Origin: Coleophoma eucalyptorum
Lineage: Eukaryota; Ascomycota; Leotiomycetes; Helotiales; Dermateaceae
NCBI GenBank assembly: GCA_026120035.1
Contig: JALRME010000032.1
Location: 310,001 to 374,000, forward strand
Length of the DNA stretch: 64,000 nt
Reading direction: 5' to 3'
Positions 22,363 through 34,648 of this stretch are shown here, one piece after another; within the stretch, counting starts at the first letter, position 1; every line of letters starts with the position of its first letter. The translations under genes were made by a program, and so were the position numbers. Under the pieces are notes generated by a model, which worked only from the letters and a program-made list of their open reading frames with translations, was not told the DNA's origin and did not search any database.

Positions 22363-23853
22363 CTATCCCAAATCTACTACTTCAGGTCTACCTATTGGAG
22401 TGTTGCCAAAACTCTCTAGTCCACGATCTGCCATCGTCGTATCTGCAACACTACTTGTGGCTAGGGTTGGCTGAATATCGGTAATACTTTGCTCGCCACT
22501 ATGGGCTGTATTCCGCTGTCCTGCTTGGTTCAAGAGCTCTTGCACCTCAAGCTCTCTTGCAGCAATATCTCTCTTCTCCTGCTCCAGTTCTGCCATTTTC
22601 TTCCTTCTCCGTGCCAATTCTTGCTCCATGGTGCTAAGTGTAGTCTGTAGTCGCTCTAGGCATTCAGAAAGAGCCGGCAGGGGTGTGATTTTTGAGGGAA
22701 TCTCAACAGAAGCAGCTTTCACTTTCTCATCTGGCTTCAAAAGCCCGTCCATACCTGCACGTGTCTGTGCGGCTTCGAAGGCTGCTCGAACATCCGCATC
22801 AGACTCATCTGAACCATCATCCGAACTACCTTCCGCCTGATGAATCATATCAGCCATCTCTTTCCTCTGGCGACGCTTTGCTTCCCTTTCTTGCTTCTTG
22901 CCTAAAGATATGCGGCCATCGTCTACAAACTCATCAAAGCCTTCACCTAGATCTTCAACTTCTCTGACTAATCTGGTCTCCGTCTTCTTCTTCTGCGGTA
23001 AGAGTGACAGCTGATCAAAACTCCTACCATCGCGTCCATCATCGTTCAGTGATATAAAATCTTGTTCATGGGCCATGCGTGACCTCCGTTCTTTCTTTTC
23101 TCTGATTTCTGCTTCGCTGGGTATGTACGCGGGATCTGGAATTCTCGTAACAGAAGTCTCGGCCATATCTACGACAGTTGCCCCATCGACCTCCGAAATA
23201 TCAAACCCCGAATCATCTTCGATGGTTGTGCCAAATGCCCTCATATCCTTGGGTGTATTTGGCGTAGAGCTTTTCAATTCATTTAGATAATCCTTGCTGT
23301 AAGTTGGTCGTTCGTCGTCCTCGTCTCGAATAGGAATCCTTTGCACTGGTCGGCTTTTCATAGCATTGGTTTCGATGACTCGACGCCCCAGTCCTTTTTT
23401 CGGCGTGAATGCTTCATCGTCCTCTAACGCCTCTGCAGCATCGCCAGATATGATCTCACCAGGACCAAATGAAAGTCTTGATGAGGAAGCCTTCTTTTTC
23501 TTCATAGAGCTAGATCGTCCAATCGAGGGTTTGTTGGATCCCTGTCCTCCAAATGTATTTGAAGTACCTTGATCTCTCCCATCTTGCGATTCATCATCGA
23601 AGTTTATGCTTTGTCGCAAAGAGGATTTCTTAAATGCTTTTCGTCCTAAACTGGAAGAGGTTGGCGATTCCGCAACAACTAGAGGTATTCAATCAGCTAG
23701 GTATTCATGATCAGCCAAGCTCGTAGCTGTAAATGTAAAGTACTTACCGGGTGTTGTAGATGTAGCAGCAGCCTGTCCACCATTTGTGCCTTCGTCATCA
23801 TCGTCGACTTGGATCTTCCGAGCCTTCCTTTTCGATCCAAACGCTGACTTCAT
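22363..23853 (-). CDS. ntr2: Ntr2-like spliceosome disassembly factor
   Basis: Member of the nineteen-complex-related protein 2 family, which with Ntr1 and the helicase Prp43 releases the intron lariat and recycles snRNPs. Two exons: 23853-23748 and 23678-22363; 473 aa. The N-terminus MKSAFGSKRKARKIQVDDDDEG is basic then acidic. The family hallmark RPTYSKDYLNELKSSTPNTP lies near residue 145. An acidic/serine stretch (SSDDGSDESDAD) and a coiled coil (ECLERLQTTLSTMEQELARR, then KKMAELEQEKRDIAARELEV) follow. The rest is low-complexity, as in other members. It is head to head with the SmG gene, 210 bp apart. The signature block makes the call, but the family is poorly conserved overall. Confidence 0.78.
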
Positions 23854-24063
23854 ATTTGGCAGCCTTGTCGAGGAATGTTTCCGCAGTAGTCTTCACGTTG
23901 ATATATTGTAGTCGCAACGACGCGCAAAAAGATGACCGCAAGGCTTTGGTTACACGTGACCGTGCCTGGGGAAGGCATTAGCGCGCAAATTGATTTCAAG
24001 GTCGCAGCTAGGAGCTAGATAGGAAGCAACAGTAATCCAACAACTCCTTAAATCACAGACAAG
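23854..24063. promoter_or_regulatory. Compact divergent promoter, ntr2 / SmG
   Basis: 210 bp serve both genes. A CACGTG palindrome (23954-23959, in context ACACGTGACC) lies in the middle, a possible bHLH/Cbf1-type site. No TATA box is evident. Confidence 0.45.
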
Positions 24064-24553
24064 ATGCCTCAAGCTCAGCCAGAGCTCAAGAAGGTACGTA
24101 CTTACTCTTTTCGCCGCTGCAGAAATCCCAACGATCGCAATCCTCGGTACACGCGACCACGAAAGGACGAACGCGACGGTAAGGCTGCGAAGCAGAACAA
24201 ATGGACTGATCCACGTCTACAGTACCTCGACAAACGGCTGTTTGTGCAGCTGAACGGAAGCCGGAAGGTCATTGGTGTTTTGAGAGGTTACGATGTTGGT
24301 TATCCTGGTCTAATTAAAATATCGAGGGGCAGAGGTGCTGATCTGCTATATTAGGTCTTCTTGAACATTGTGCTGGATGACGCAGTTGAGGAGAAGGATG
24401 GTGGTGAGAAGGTCAGACTCGGAATGGTGGTATGTTATGGCCCAGCGGTTTATAAGGGAAAGGATGCTTATGGTTCTTTAGGTCATTCGAGGCAATTCAG
24501 TCGTGATGCTCGAAGCATTGGAGAGAATTGGAGGAGGCAGAGACGACAGATAA
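24064..24553 (+). CDS. smx2: Small nuclear ribonucleoprotein G (SmG)
   Basis: Core member of the heptameric Sm ring on U1, U2, U4 and U5 snRNAs. Four exons: 24064-24093, 24223-24294, 24355-24429 and 24482-24553; 82 aa. MPQAQPELKK joins directly to YLDKRLFVQLNGSRKV, then GVLRGYDVFLNIVLDDAVE (Sm1) and LGMVVIRGNSVVMLEALERI (Sm2), which match SmG rather than Lsm7. The tail GGGRDDR is short. Intron 1 is 129 nt, a multiple of three and without an in-frame stop, so a naive single frame reads through it. Intron 2 (60 nt) begins GTTGGT and intron 3 (52 nt) GTATGT. Confidence 0.95.
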
Positions 24554-24694
24554 GAGGCGGCATGAGGGGCTGCTGGTAGGGAAACTTCCAAGGAGAAGAC
24601 AAGTTGCATTTGGGACACGGCGTTGGCAAGGCATATCCAAGAAATACCATCTGTTGCATGGAAAGTAAATTTGGGCGGGTTGGGATAAAAACAA

Positions 24695-25325
24695 CTATTT
24701 GAATTGCTCCCAGTGCTTTTCTTCAAATCCATCCATTAGAGCACCCTCGAAATCTTTGACCCATCCCTTGACGCCTCCTTTCAGGATCAAGACCTTTATG
24801 TTAGTCCGCTTGTTAAATTTTGCAATGTCATCTATATAGTCCTGGAACCACCCAGCGCATCGAGGACCACGACCAGATGAAGAGCCTGACGACTGTCAGA
24901 GACCGTAGCCAAACGCCGAGATGAAATTAGAAATTAGAACAAAGAATCTACGCACCGCAGTAGAATATAACCTCCTTGATGCTAGCTCGGTCACACAGTT
25001 CAAGCAGAGTCTTCCGAGATTGGTAAAAACTCTGAGCTGGAAGGTTGAGGGAACTTTTAATGGTCCCACCCTATTAAGAGAGGTCAGATCTGTATGCTTG
25101 TATGCAGGTGTGTGTATATGATCTCGAAAGATGCTTGTGTGAAAGACTTACCTCCCAGTCATCCCGCCTTACATCAACGAGTAAGAAGGATCTTGGGCCG
25201 ACGACAATATCCATGTCGTCAAAGAGCTTCATGACATCGTCGGCGCTGATTTCTGGACATTTGGCCCTTGCGGCCGGGAATGCAGACCACCAAGGGTTTG
25301 CTTGAGCTGGCTGGGTTGTTGCCAT
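24695..25325 (-). CDS. Rhodanese-domain Cx5R protein (Ych1/arsenate reductase-like)
   Basis: Single rhodanese domain protein of the Cdc25/Acr2-related group (yeast Ych1, fission yeast Ibp1). Three exons: 25325-25152, 25070-24956 and 24885-24695; 159 aa. The structural Asp-Val-Arg motif FLLVDVRRDDWEGGTIKSS sits at the first exon joint. The active loop reads C-GSSSG-R (Cys96 to Arg102), a Cx5R loop as in phosphatases/arsenate reductases, not the shorter loop of sulfurtransferases. Intron 2 splits the codon directly after the catalytic Cys; two CAG acceptors lie 7 nt apart there and only the downstream one keeps frame. WVKDFEGALMDGF near the end is family-like. Substrate unknown: phosphatase or arsenate reductase are both possible. 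The 3' end converges with SmG (141 bp). Confidence 0.85.
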
Positions 25326-25730
25326 GGTTCACTGTTATTGGATTTTCTGTGGTTAGATTATCCTGATATTTGGCGCGGGGCTCGAGACTTTATCAGTGAT
25401 AGAGTGAATGGGGTCTTCAGCCATATTTCGGATTTGTGGAAAAATCAAGTAATGCTTTACAGTGACTGATCTCATCCTTTACATCTGAGTCACACATTGC
25501 TCATCTGATAGAATTACCAGCAAGACCAGGCAGGCATTCTCCTAGACAGCCTAACTTATGGGAGTCATCTAAGTGCTGTGATGGATTCCGCACGGACATC
25601 GTCTCTACGTTCGACTTCAATGCTACCACTCTTTTATTTTCTTGAAGTCAAAACTTCGCAATGGATAGATTTGTTCGCAATCGAGTTTTTTTTTAACTCG
25701 TGAAATTGGCTATTTTATATTACGCTGAAA
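25326..25730. other. Intergenic spacer, rhodanese promoter / kre33 3' end
   Basis: 405 bp between tandem minus-strand genes. A T-run (9 Ts) occurs near 25686-25694. No gene seen. Confidence 0.5.
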
Positions 25731-28700
25731 TCATGAACGCCCCTTTTTGGATCCTTTGTCCTTCTTGGCCTTTTTGTTTGACTTGTCTCCCATTTCTTCA
25801 GCATATATTTCTGCTGCGCTTTCGTTTGCTTTCCTCTTGTTCTTCGTACTCTTTACACTCACTACTGTACTTGTCTGTCCATTCTTTGCAGCATTTTGAA
25901 CTTGCTTCTCGGCATCAGCCCATCCAGGAGCGCCGGCTTCGATCTCATATCTAGTTGTTCTGTTAATCTCTGCAACGCAAAATCCAAATGTGCAAATGAA
26001 ACTTACTGATCTAGCGGAAGAGCATCGATGAGCTCCCTTTGCTTTTCTCTGAGAGCCCGTACAGCCTCGTCACCACCTTCCTCTAACTCGTCCTCAAGAC
26101 TTGTTTCCAATGGTGCGAAGCGATCATCCACAATCTCGTCATCATGAGCTCCATCTGCATTCTCCCTGCTAACACCAACGATATCTCGCTTCGGCATCTC
26201 TGCTTCAATGGCACTCGATACCAAAGAGCTGAAGTGAGAAGTCATTTTCCGCAAGATCTTGATAAACATGGCCAGGAGTTGGGAAGAAGGCAGAGATAAT
26301 TCTGCCTCAACTGCCGAAAGGTCTTTTCGTTGCAGTCCTACAGCTAAGAGTATTGAGGACTGCACGCCGGTGAGTTTGAGGTCGGACTTTAGGCGGCCTG
26401 TAAAGTATAGAGTGGCAAGTGTAGGAATGAGGTCAAGTACAACGTGGTAATCGAGCATGTTGTTGGCGTATGACTCTAGTCGTTTAAGGTCAAAAGGTGA
26501 TAGTAAAGCATCAAGATCTGTTTTTGTCAGAGGTTGCAGCTGGTTCGAAGAGTCGAGTTTGGCGCCATTATTGGCTGATTCATCAATGCTCAATGCAAGG
26601 ACAGAAGGAAACTCGCGGAATTGGTATGATAGAAGTGAAAGAAAGCGGCGGTGGAAATCTCTTGCGAACGCTCCAGCCCAGGCTCGATCTTCGGTATTCT
26701 CCAAGGGTCGTATCATAACACAAGAGTGCTCGCCTGTCAGCTCATTCGGTGTTTGTCGCAAGTATACTGGGACGAAAGCAGCCTTTTTCCAGAACTTATG
26801 GAGCGGCTGTGTCAGGCCATAGCTCACACCGATATAGTCAAGGCTATCTGGTCGTCGTTCGGACAGCTTAGAAAACAAAGGAGGCATCTTTCGGATGTCT
26901 CTGACTTTGATATCATCATCCAAGAGCGAGGCATTTACCAGCTCTTGGTCTGTGACTCTAGTAATTGAATCCTGAACAAGATCGTTCGAGTCTTCAGATA
27001 AGCTGGCAAATTTCCCTTCATAAAAGTCGTTCAATAGCTCCAGGGCTCTACTTCCATAGCCCATAGAGACATAATCTGGATTTGTGGCAATTCGGACTAC
27101 ACGAGCCCCCGAAAGACCTGCGAAATCTTCGTCTTGGAACTGTTGACTGACAAGCCATGGAATAAGATCACCCGCAGCTCTTTGACCTCTACTCAAGCTG
27201 TTCATCACACTCTTCTTGCTAATCTTTCCTTCCAAAGCCACCTGGATCACACAGAGTGGCTCGGGGAGTCGATTAGCATCTTCGTCGACAGGGGGAACAA
27301 GGACAAAAAGTTGATGCGCTGGGGCATCGCTCATAAGTTGTAGGTCATCGGGTGTGTTCTTGTAATGACTAGCCACATATAACGCAATCATCTGCTGCAA
27401 GAATTTTTCTGAGACTGGGTGGAAAGAGAAGAGAGTATCCCGGTTGACCTGTAACAATTGGCATTGAGATGGGAATGGACATCCTCCAGTGCTCAACTTT
27501 GATCGTGGCAGTGTTGCATCAAGACACAATAGAGTGTTCAACCACTTCTCCACAGAATCACCTTGCGCATAACGGATTGGCTCTGACAATGTAATCTCTC
27601 GCAAAGTACGGCCTCCGGAGAAACTGTTATCGGTCGAATTCGAAGCTTTCCCGGTAGATCGATCAACCTCAGTTTGGTCAGCACCACCTGCTTTTGTGGC
27701 TCCGCTAGCTTGTTCCCTGAGTTGCTTAATCAATTTCAATGAGAGGGATCTGCCAGTTCCCTCATAACCGTTGATAGTTGAAGCCATGAAGACGAGGTAT
27801 GGTCCCATGAGTTTTCGGACCAAAGGCAGAGGTATGGCCGCGGCTTCATCAATGACTAGTAGTTCAGCTTGTCCCAATACATGAGCATCTTGAGGTCGAA
27901 TGTATTGGATGGTCTGTCGGTGCTGACGATGAATATTGACACGGACAATAGCTTTGTTGAAATCCGGATTTGTAGACTGAATGATCGAATAGTCAACGTG
28001 GTCCATGTAGTTGAGAGCATCGAATCCCTTGAAGATGAACTCGAAGAGAGTCTTCAAGTTCTCGGGGCTTGGAGATGTGATGAAAATATTGCTATAACCA
28101 TGTGCAACGGCCGCAGCCACAGCAATTCCTAAAGCTGCAGACTTTCCTCGTCCTCTGGCAGCAGTCAACGTAACGGTGCTTCTCAAGGTCTTCTCCTCGA
28201 TGGCAGCAACGAAAGTCAATAGCGCTTTGGCTTGGTCAACCGTTTTTGCAAGTGGAACTAGAGGTCCAACAAATGGAGTGTCCTCTAAAGACACTTTCAT
28301 ATTTTCCAGCTCTTTTTGCGCTTCGCTCTTAGGCTCATCCACATCTGGTGGGGGCAATGCCTGGACATTCTTACCCCCCGATATTGGCAAAACGTTCATT
28401 TCGTCATCTATGACCAAGCATGAGTCGCAGCTACCCAATGACAAAATAAATCGCTCGTTGAATCGTGCCGTAACGTCGTCGTGGGCTTCTGTTCGATATC
28501 TCGAGTGGATGTCCATAGAAAGCGTATACAATTGCTTCAAGCTGGTCATTCCTTTCAGTAGCAACACAACGAGGCCTCCTCCTTCAACGGTTTCAATCGT
28601 GCGCGCCAATAAGTTAGGTGTGATGGCCTCGAAGTCCTGAAGAATACACATGCCGTAGGTATTACCCAAAATCTTCTCGGTCTCCTTGTAATAAACATAT

Positions 28701-29114
28701 CGAATGTCGTGAAGGGAAACGAAAAGCTCGAATGGGTCCTCGGTATTTACTTCTCGTATACCACGTTTGATCTCCTTCTTGATCTTGTTCTCGCGCTTCT
28801 TGCGGTGACTGTAACCATTTCTTAGCCTTGAAATGTGTTAGAGGACAAGTTCTAACCAACCTGGTAAATCCGAGTAGCTTGTTCTTATATGCCCAGAGAA
28901 CAGATTTATTCTGCTTCATGTCCATGCTGGCCATGATATGGTGTAGATATACAATGACATCCTTAGATCTGTCTCCGACCACCACAACGAAGCTTCGTTT
29001 CTTTTCTTGAATTCCATTGCGAATGAGCGCAGGTATGCGCGAGTCTCTGGAAAAAGATTGTCAGTAGAGCTTGTGAATATTGGCTTATCACACATACATT
29101 GCCTTGCGAACCAT
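25731..29114 (-). CDS. kre33: RNA cytidine acetyltransferase Kre33/NAT10
   Basis: Nucleolar enzyme that makes N4-acetylcytidine in 18S rRNA and, with Tan1, in tRNA-Ser/Leu, needed for 40S assembly. Four exons: 29114-29098, 29046-28861, 28808-26007 and 25950-25731; 1,074 aa, close to yeast Kre33. It starts MVRKAIDSRIPALIRNGIQ. The TmcA-type N-terminal domain is followed by the RNA-helicase-like ATPase: Walker A AARGRGKSAALG (about residue 288) and DEAAAIP. The GNAT domain holds VVRIATNPDYVSMGYGSRAL (acetyl-CoA binding, about 640-655), then SLDYIGVSYGLTQPLHKFW. The C-terminus ends in a Lys-rich tail with KKAKKDKGSKKGRS, a likely nucleolar signal. The 5' exon is only 17 nt. Confidence 0.96.
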
Positions 29115-29455
29115 CTTTCCTCTCCACTCCTAGTTCAAATGCCTCTCGAGGGCGACATAAACATAGTTCTTGAGAGTTGTAGAGTGCAGTTACAAGCAGA
29201 TTATGAATGCGCCGAACATCTTTTTTCGATAACGTTTTTTCCGAGCGGCCGCTTTAGATCAAGGCTGTGGAGCTTCCAAAATTAACCTCTGTCAGCCTTG
29301 CAGGCCCGGGAGGAAATGCGAAAGCTATTTGCCCTTTGTCATGGGAAAAATCGTGTCCAACACGAGTCTGCCAAATGTTACTATTAAGTAGATTCATGAA
29401 CATGTATTAATTTCTATCTATAATGTACGAATACTTTTTATCGCTATGTGGAAGC
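29115..29455. other. Intergenic spacer, kre33 promoter / erg10 3' end
   Basis: 341 bp between tandem minus-strand genes. The part near erg10 is AT-rich; the part near kre33 contains a NotI-like GC patch (GCGGCCGC near 29255). No gene seen. Confidence 0.5.
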
Positions 29456-30811
<1,356 letters not shown>

Positions 30812-31412
30812 TTTTATGAGTTGATGGTAGTGCGAATGTGAGGGGTCTTTGGTCGAGGTAGATGTGCAACAGGTGAAATGTCGGTGAAAGTGGCACTGCG
30901 AGTCCTTTTCAAAGACCACAAATTTGTTCACGCAACAGACAATAATCTCCCCTCAACCCTCCAAATCGTGTTTAGCGAGCGAAGCCGGACCAAAATACCC
31001 CGCCCCGATCATCCTGCTGGACAAGAAGCAAAACGAAGGAAACTATGAGATAATATATTCGTTTCCAGAGATATTAAGACCTGCTAAGCACTTCAGTACT
31101 TGCAAGGGAAGTGTTGCTTCGTGCACTGAACCGCCGATTCGACGGAGGATAAACCTCCGTTTGCCGTGCGAGGTCGTTCACTGGAGGAGGAACAAACACA
31201 GTTATCTGAAGCTACGCCACAATTCGAGAAATCCAGGTACGCGCCACACACGAGGCTTACAGCACTAAATACAAGGCTGAGTATCACGTGTAGCCTCTAC
31301 GGCGATGCTTTTCGAGCTTTTTTGAGCTTCACGTCGCGAGAAAGCAATAGAGGCTCGGATTGTCGCAGTTGTTGTCCTTTCCCTTCTCCACGTCGCCAGC
31401 TCATATCTAGCC
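30812..31412. promoter_or_regulatory. Divergent promoter, erg10 / snu114
   Basis: 601 bp between divergent starts. CACGTG lies at 31285-31290, about 120 bp before the snu114 start. Sterol-response elements could not be assigned by eye. Confidence 0.45.
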
Positions 31413-34400
31413 ATGGACGACCTTTACGACGAGTAATGTACCCTCTATTCGACTTTTTGTGCGCAGATCCTGACTACTTTCTAGGTTCGGTAACTTTATT
31501 GGGGAAGCATCAGAATCCGAAGATGATTCCCAGCATGGCGTCGATGCCGGCGCCTACGAGTTCGATGAATACCCAGAGGAGGCGCCAGAGGTAACTGGAC
31601 AAGAGTTGATGGAGATTGATGGTTGGGTTTTGCCGCTTTCTTGTGTTCCAGTACTGACTTTTACAGATGAGGGACCTTCAAATGCTGTAATTCTGCATGA
31701 AGACAAGCAATATTATCCTACAGCACAGCAGGTATATGGCGAAGATGTAGAAACTATGGTTCAAGAGGAAGATGCGCAACCTCTTACACAACCGATCATA
31801 GCACCAGTGGAACAGAAGAAGTTCACCATCCAAGAGGCAGACCTACCACCCGTCTTCTTTGACAGAACTTTCATGACAGATCTCATGAACTACCCCGATC
31901 AGATTCGAAACATTGCCTTTGCAGGACACTTGCATCATGGAAAGACGGCTTTGATGGATATGCTGGTTTTGGAAACTCATGATATCGCGGAGAAGCTCGA
32001 GAAGAAAACCGGGAAGAAGAAGGACGAGCAATTGCGGTACACAGATATACACATTCTGGAACGAGAGCGTGGATTATCCGTGAAATCGGCGCCAATGAGT
32101 TTGGTGTTGCAAAGCTCACGAGGAAAATCACATTTAATCAATATCTTGGACACTCCCGGGCATGTCAATTTCGTAGACGAAGTTGCATCATCACTACGAC
32201 TTGTGGATGGGTTGGTACTAGTTGTTGATGTTGTGGAGGGAGTTCAAGTCAATACGGAACAAATCATCAAGCATGCTGTCCTGGAAGATATACCCTTGAC
32301 ACTCGTGGTCAACAAAATGGATCGCCTTATTCTGGAGCTGAAACTCCCACCAACCGATGCTTATTTCAAGCTCAAACACGTCATTGAGGAGGTCAACACC
32401 ATGATCGAAAATACCCTACCAGGCCAAGGCGAAAAGAGAAGATTAAGCCCTGAAAAGGGCAACGTTCTTTTTGCATGCAGTAGTATGGGATGGTGCTTTA
32501 CATTACAGTCGTTTGCCAAGATGTATTCTGATACTTATCCAACAATCAATACTGAAGATTTTGCTAAGAGGCTCTGGGGCGATATTTTTTACAACCCAGT
32601 CAAGCGGTCTTTTACACGAAAAGCAGTTGAGGAACGTGCTAAACGTTCTTTTGTCAACTTCGTCCTCGAGCCTATATACAAACTGTACTCCCATACAATC
32701 AGCCAAAGCCCAGAGGATCTCAAGGAGACATTGGGTTCGCTTGGAATAGTCCTCAAGCCTTCACAGTACAAGACGGATGCTAGGGTTTTACTCAAGTTGG
32801 TCTGTGAGCAATTCTTCGGACCCTGTAATGGATTCGTCGATATGGTGGTGGAGCATATTCCATCTCCTGCAGAGTCTGCTGAGAAGAGACTCCAGCACTA
32901 TTATACTGGACCTCTTGATTCCAAAGTTGCAAAAGCTATGCAAGAGTGTGATCAAGATGGCCCCCTGGTGGTTCAGATCACGAAGTTGTTTAATACTACT
33001 GATGCGGTTGGATTCCATTCCTTTGGTCGAGTTATGAGCGGTACTGCCCGTCCTGGGTCACAGGTCCGTGTTCTTGGAGAAGGCTATTCCACAGACGATG
33101 AAGAAGACATGAGCATGGCAACAATTTCAGACGTATGGATTGCAGAGACTCGATACAATATTCCTACAGATGGTGTTCCCGCTGGAAATTTTGTCTTACT
33201 TGGTGGCGTAGACAACTCCATTGTCAAGACAGCCACGCTCGTTCCTCCAACGCTTCCAGATGACGAAGAAGCGTACATTTTCAAGCCAATCACACATTTC
33301 ACGGAATCTGTTTTCAAGGTCGCTGTGGAGCCTATTAATCCCTCTGAGTTACCAAAGATGCTGGATGGTCTACGAAAAATAAACAAGAGCTATCCACTCA
33401 TCACTACCAAAGTTGAGGAGTCTGGCGAGCACGTAATTCTAGGTACAGGAGAGTTGTACATGGACTGTGTTTTGCATGACTTACGCCGCTTGTATGCAGA
33501 GATGGAGATTAAAGTCTCCGATCCTGTTACTCGATTCTGCGAGACCGTGGTAGAGACATCGGCAATCAAATGTTACGCCCAAACACCAAACAAGAAGAAC
33601 AAGATTACCATGGTGGCTGAACCTCTTGATCAGGGAATTGCTGAAGATATTGAGAGCGGCAAAGTCAGCATCAAGAGCGATAAGCGGACCATAGGCAAGT
33701 TCTTTGAGGAGAGATATGGGTGGGACCTTCTAGCTTCAAGAAGTATCTGGGCTTTTGGTCCCGACGAGCTGGGACCGAACATTCTTCAAGACGACACACT
33801 GCCATCTGAGGTAAGCCTCGCAGACATTTGAATCCTGGTTTTCACAAGCGATCAATCGGCCCTTTTACTAACGATTTCACAGGTGGATAAAAAGCTGTTA
33901 CTCAGCGTGCGAGACACCATCCGACAGGGATTTAGCTGGGCCACACGAGAAGGGCCGCTTTGTGAAGAACGTAAGTCGCTTCCAACCTCTTAGTTATTGA
34001 CTCTCCTACTTGGCAAGATAGCCTTTCATGACCAATCATTGGTCAGTATACGGGTACTTTGGATGGAAGCTAATTATCCTGGTAGCAATCCGCAACAGCA
34101 AATTCAAGATCATGGATGTCACGCTCGCCCCAGAAGCGATTTTCCGGGGAGGTGGCCAGATTATCCCCACTTCTCGCCGCGCCTGTTATTCGTCTTTCTT
34201 GATGGCTTCCCCACGTTTAATGGAGCCAGTCTACTCCTGTTCCATGACTGGACCTGCAGACTCCGTCACCTCTTTATATACGGTGCTTGCTCGTCGACGT
34301 GGTCACGTATTGTCAGATGGACCTATTGCTGGCACACCTCTCTACCGTGTTAGTGGTTTAATTCCTGTTATCGACTCCTTTGGCTTCGAGACGGACTTGC

Positions 34401-34648
34401 GTATTCATACACAGGGACAAGCTACCGTCAGCTTAGTATTTGATAGATGGAGCATCGTGCCCGGTGATCCCCTGGACAAGGATGTTATCTTGAGGCCTTT
34501 AGAGCCTGCAAGTGCTCAAGCCACTGCAAGAGATTTCGTGCTGAAGACAAGAAGGAGAAAGGGTTTGAGCGAGGATGTGAGTGTGGCAAAGTTCTTGGAA
34601 CCGGAACTCTTCTCCAGTCTCAAGGAGAGTGGCTTGCTAGATGGGTAA
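31413..34648 (+). CDS. snu114: U5 snRNP GTPase Snu114 (EFTUD2)
   Basis: EF-2-like GTPase that controls Brr2 during spliceosome activation and disassembly. Five exons: 31413-31432, 31485-31621, 31667-33810, 33883-33970 and 34086-34648; 983 aa. It starts [15 protein letters not shown], followed by the acidic N-terminal segment special to Snu114. GTPase motifs: G1 [10 protein letters not shown] (about residue 138), G3 DTPGH (about 213), G4 NKMD (about 267). Domains II-V follow, including [34 protein letters not shown] and the C-terminal EF2-IV/V region [19 protein letters not shown]. Intron 2 is 45 nt with a TACTGAC branch, and is in frame and stop-free; reading it through would insert 15 residues. 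The last intron (115 nt) ends GGTAG. Confidence 0.96.
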
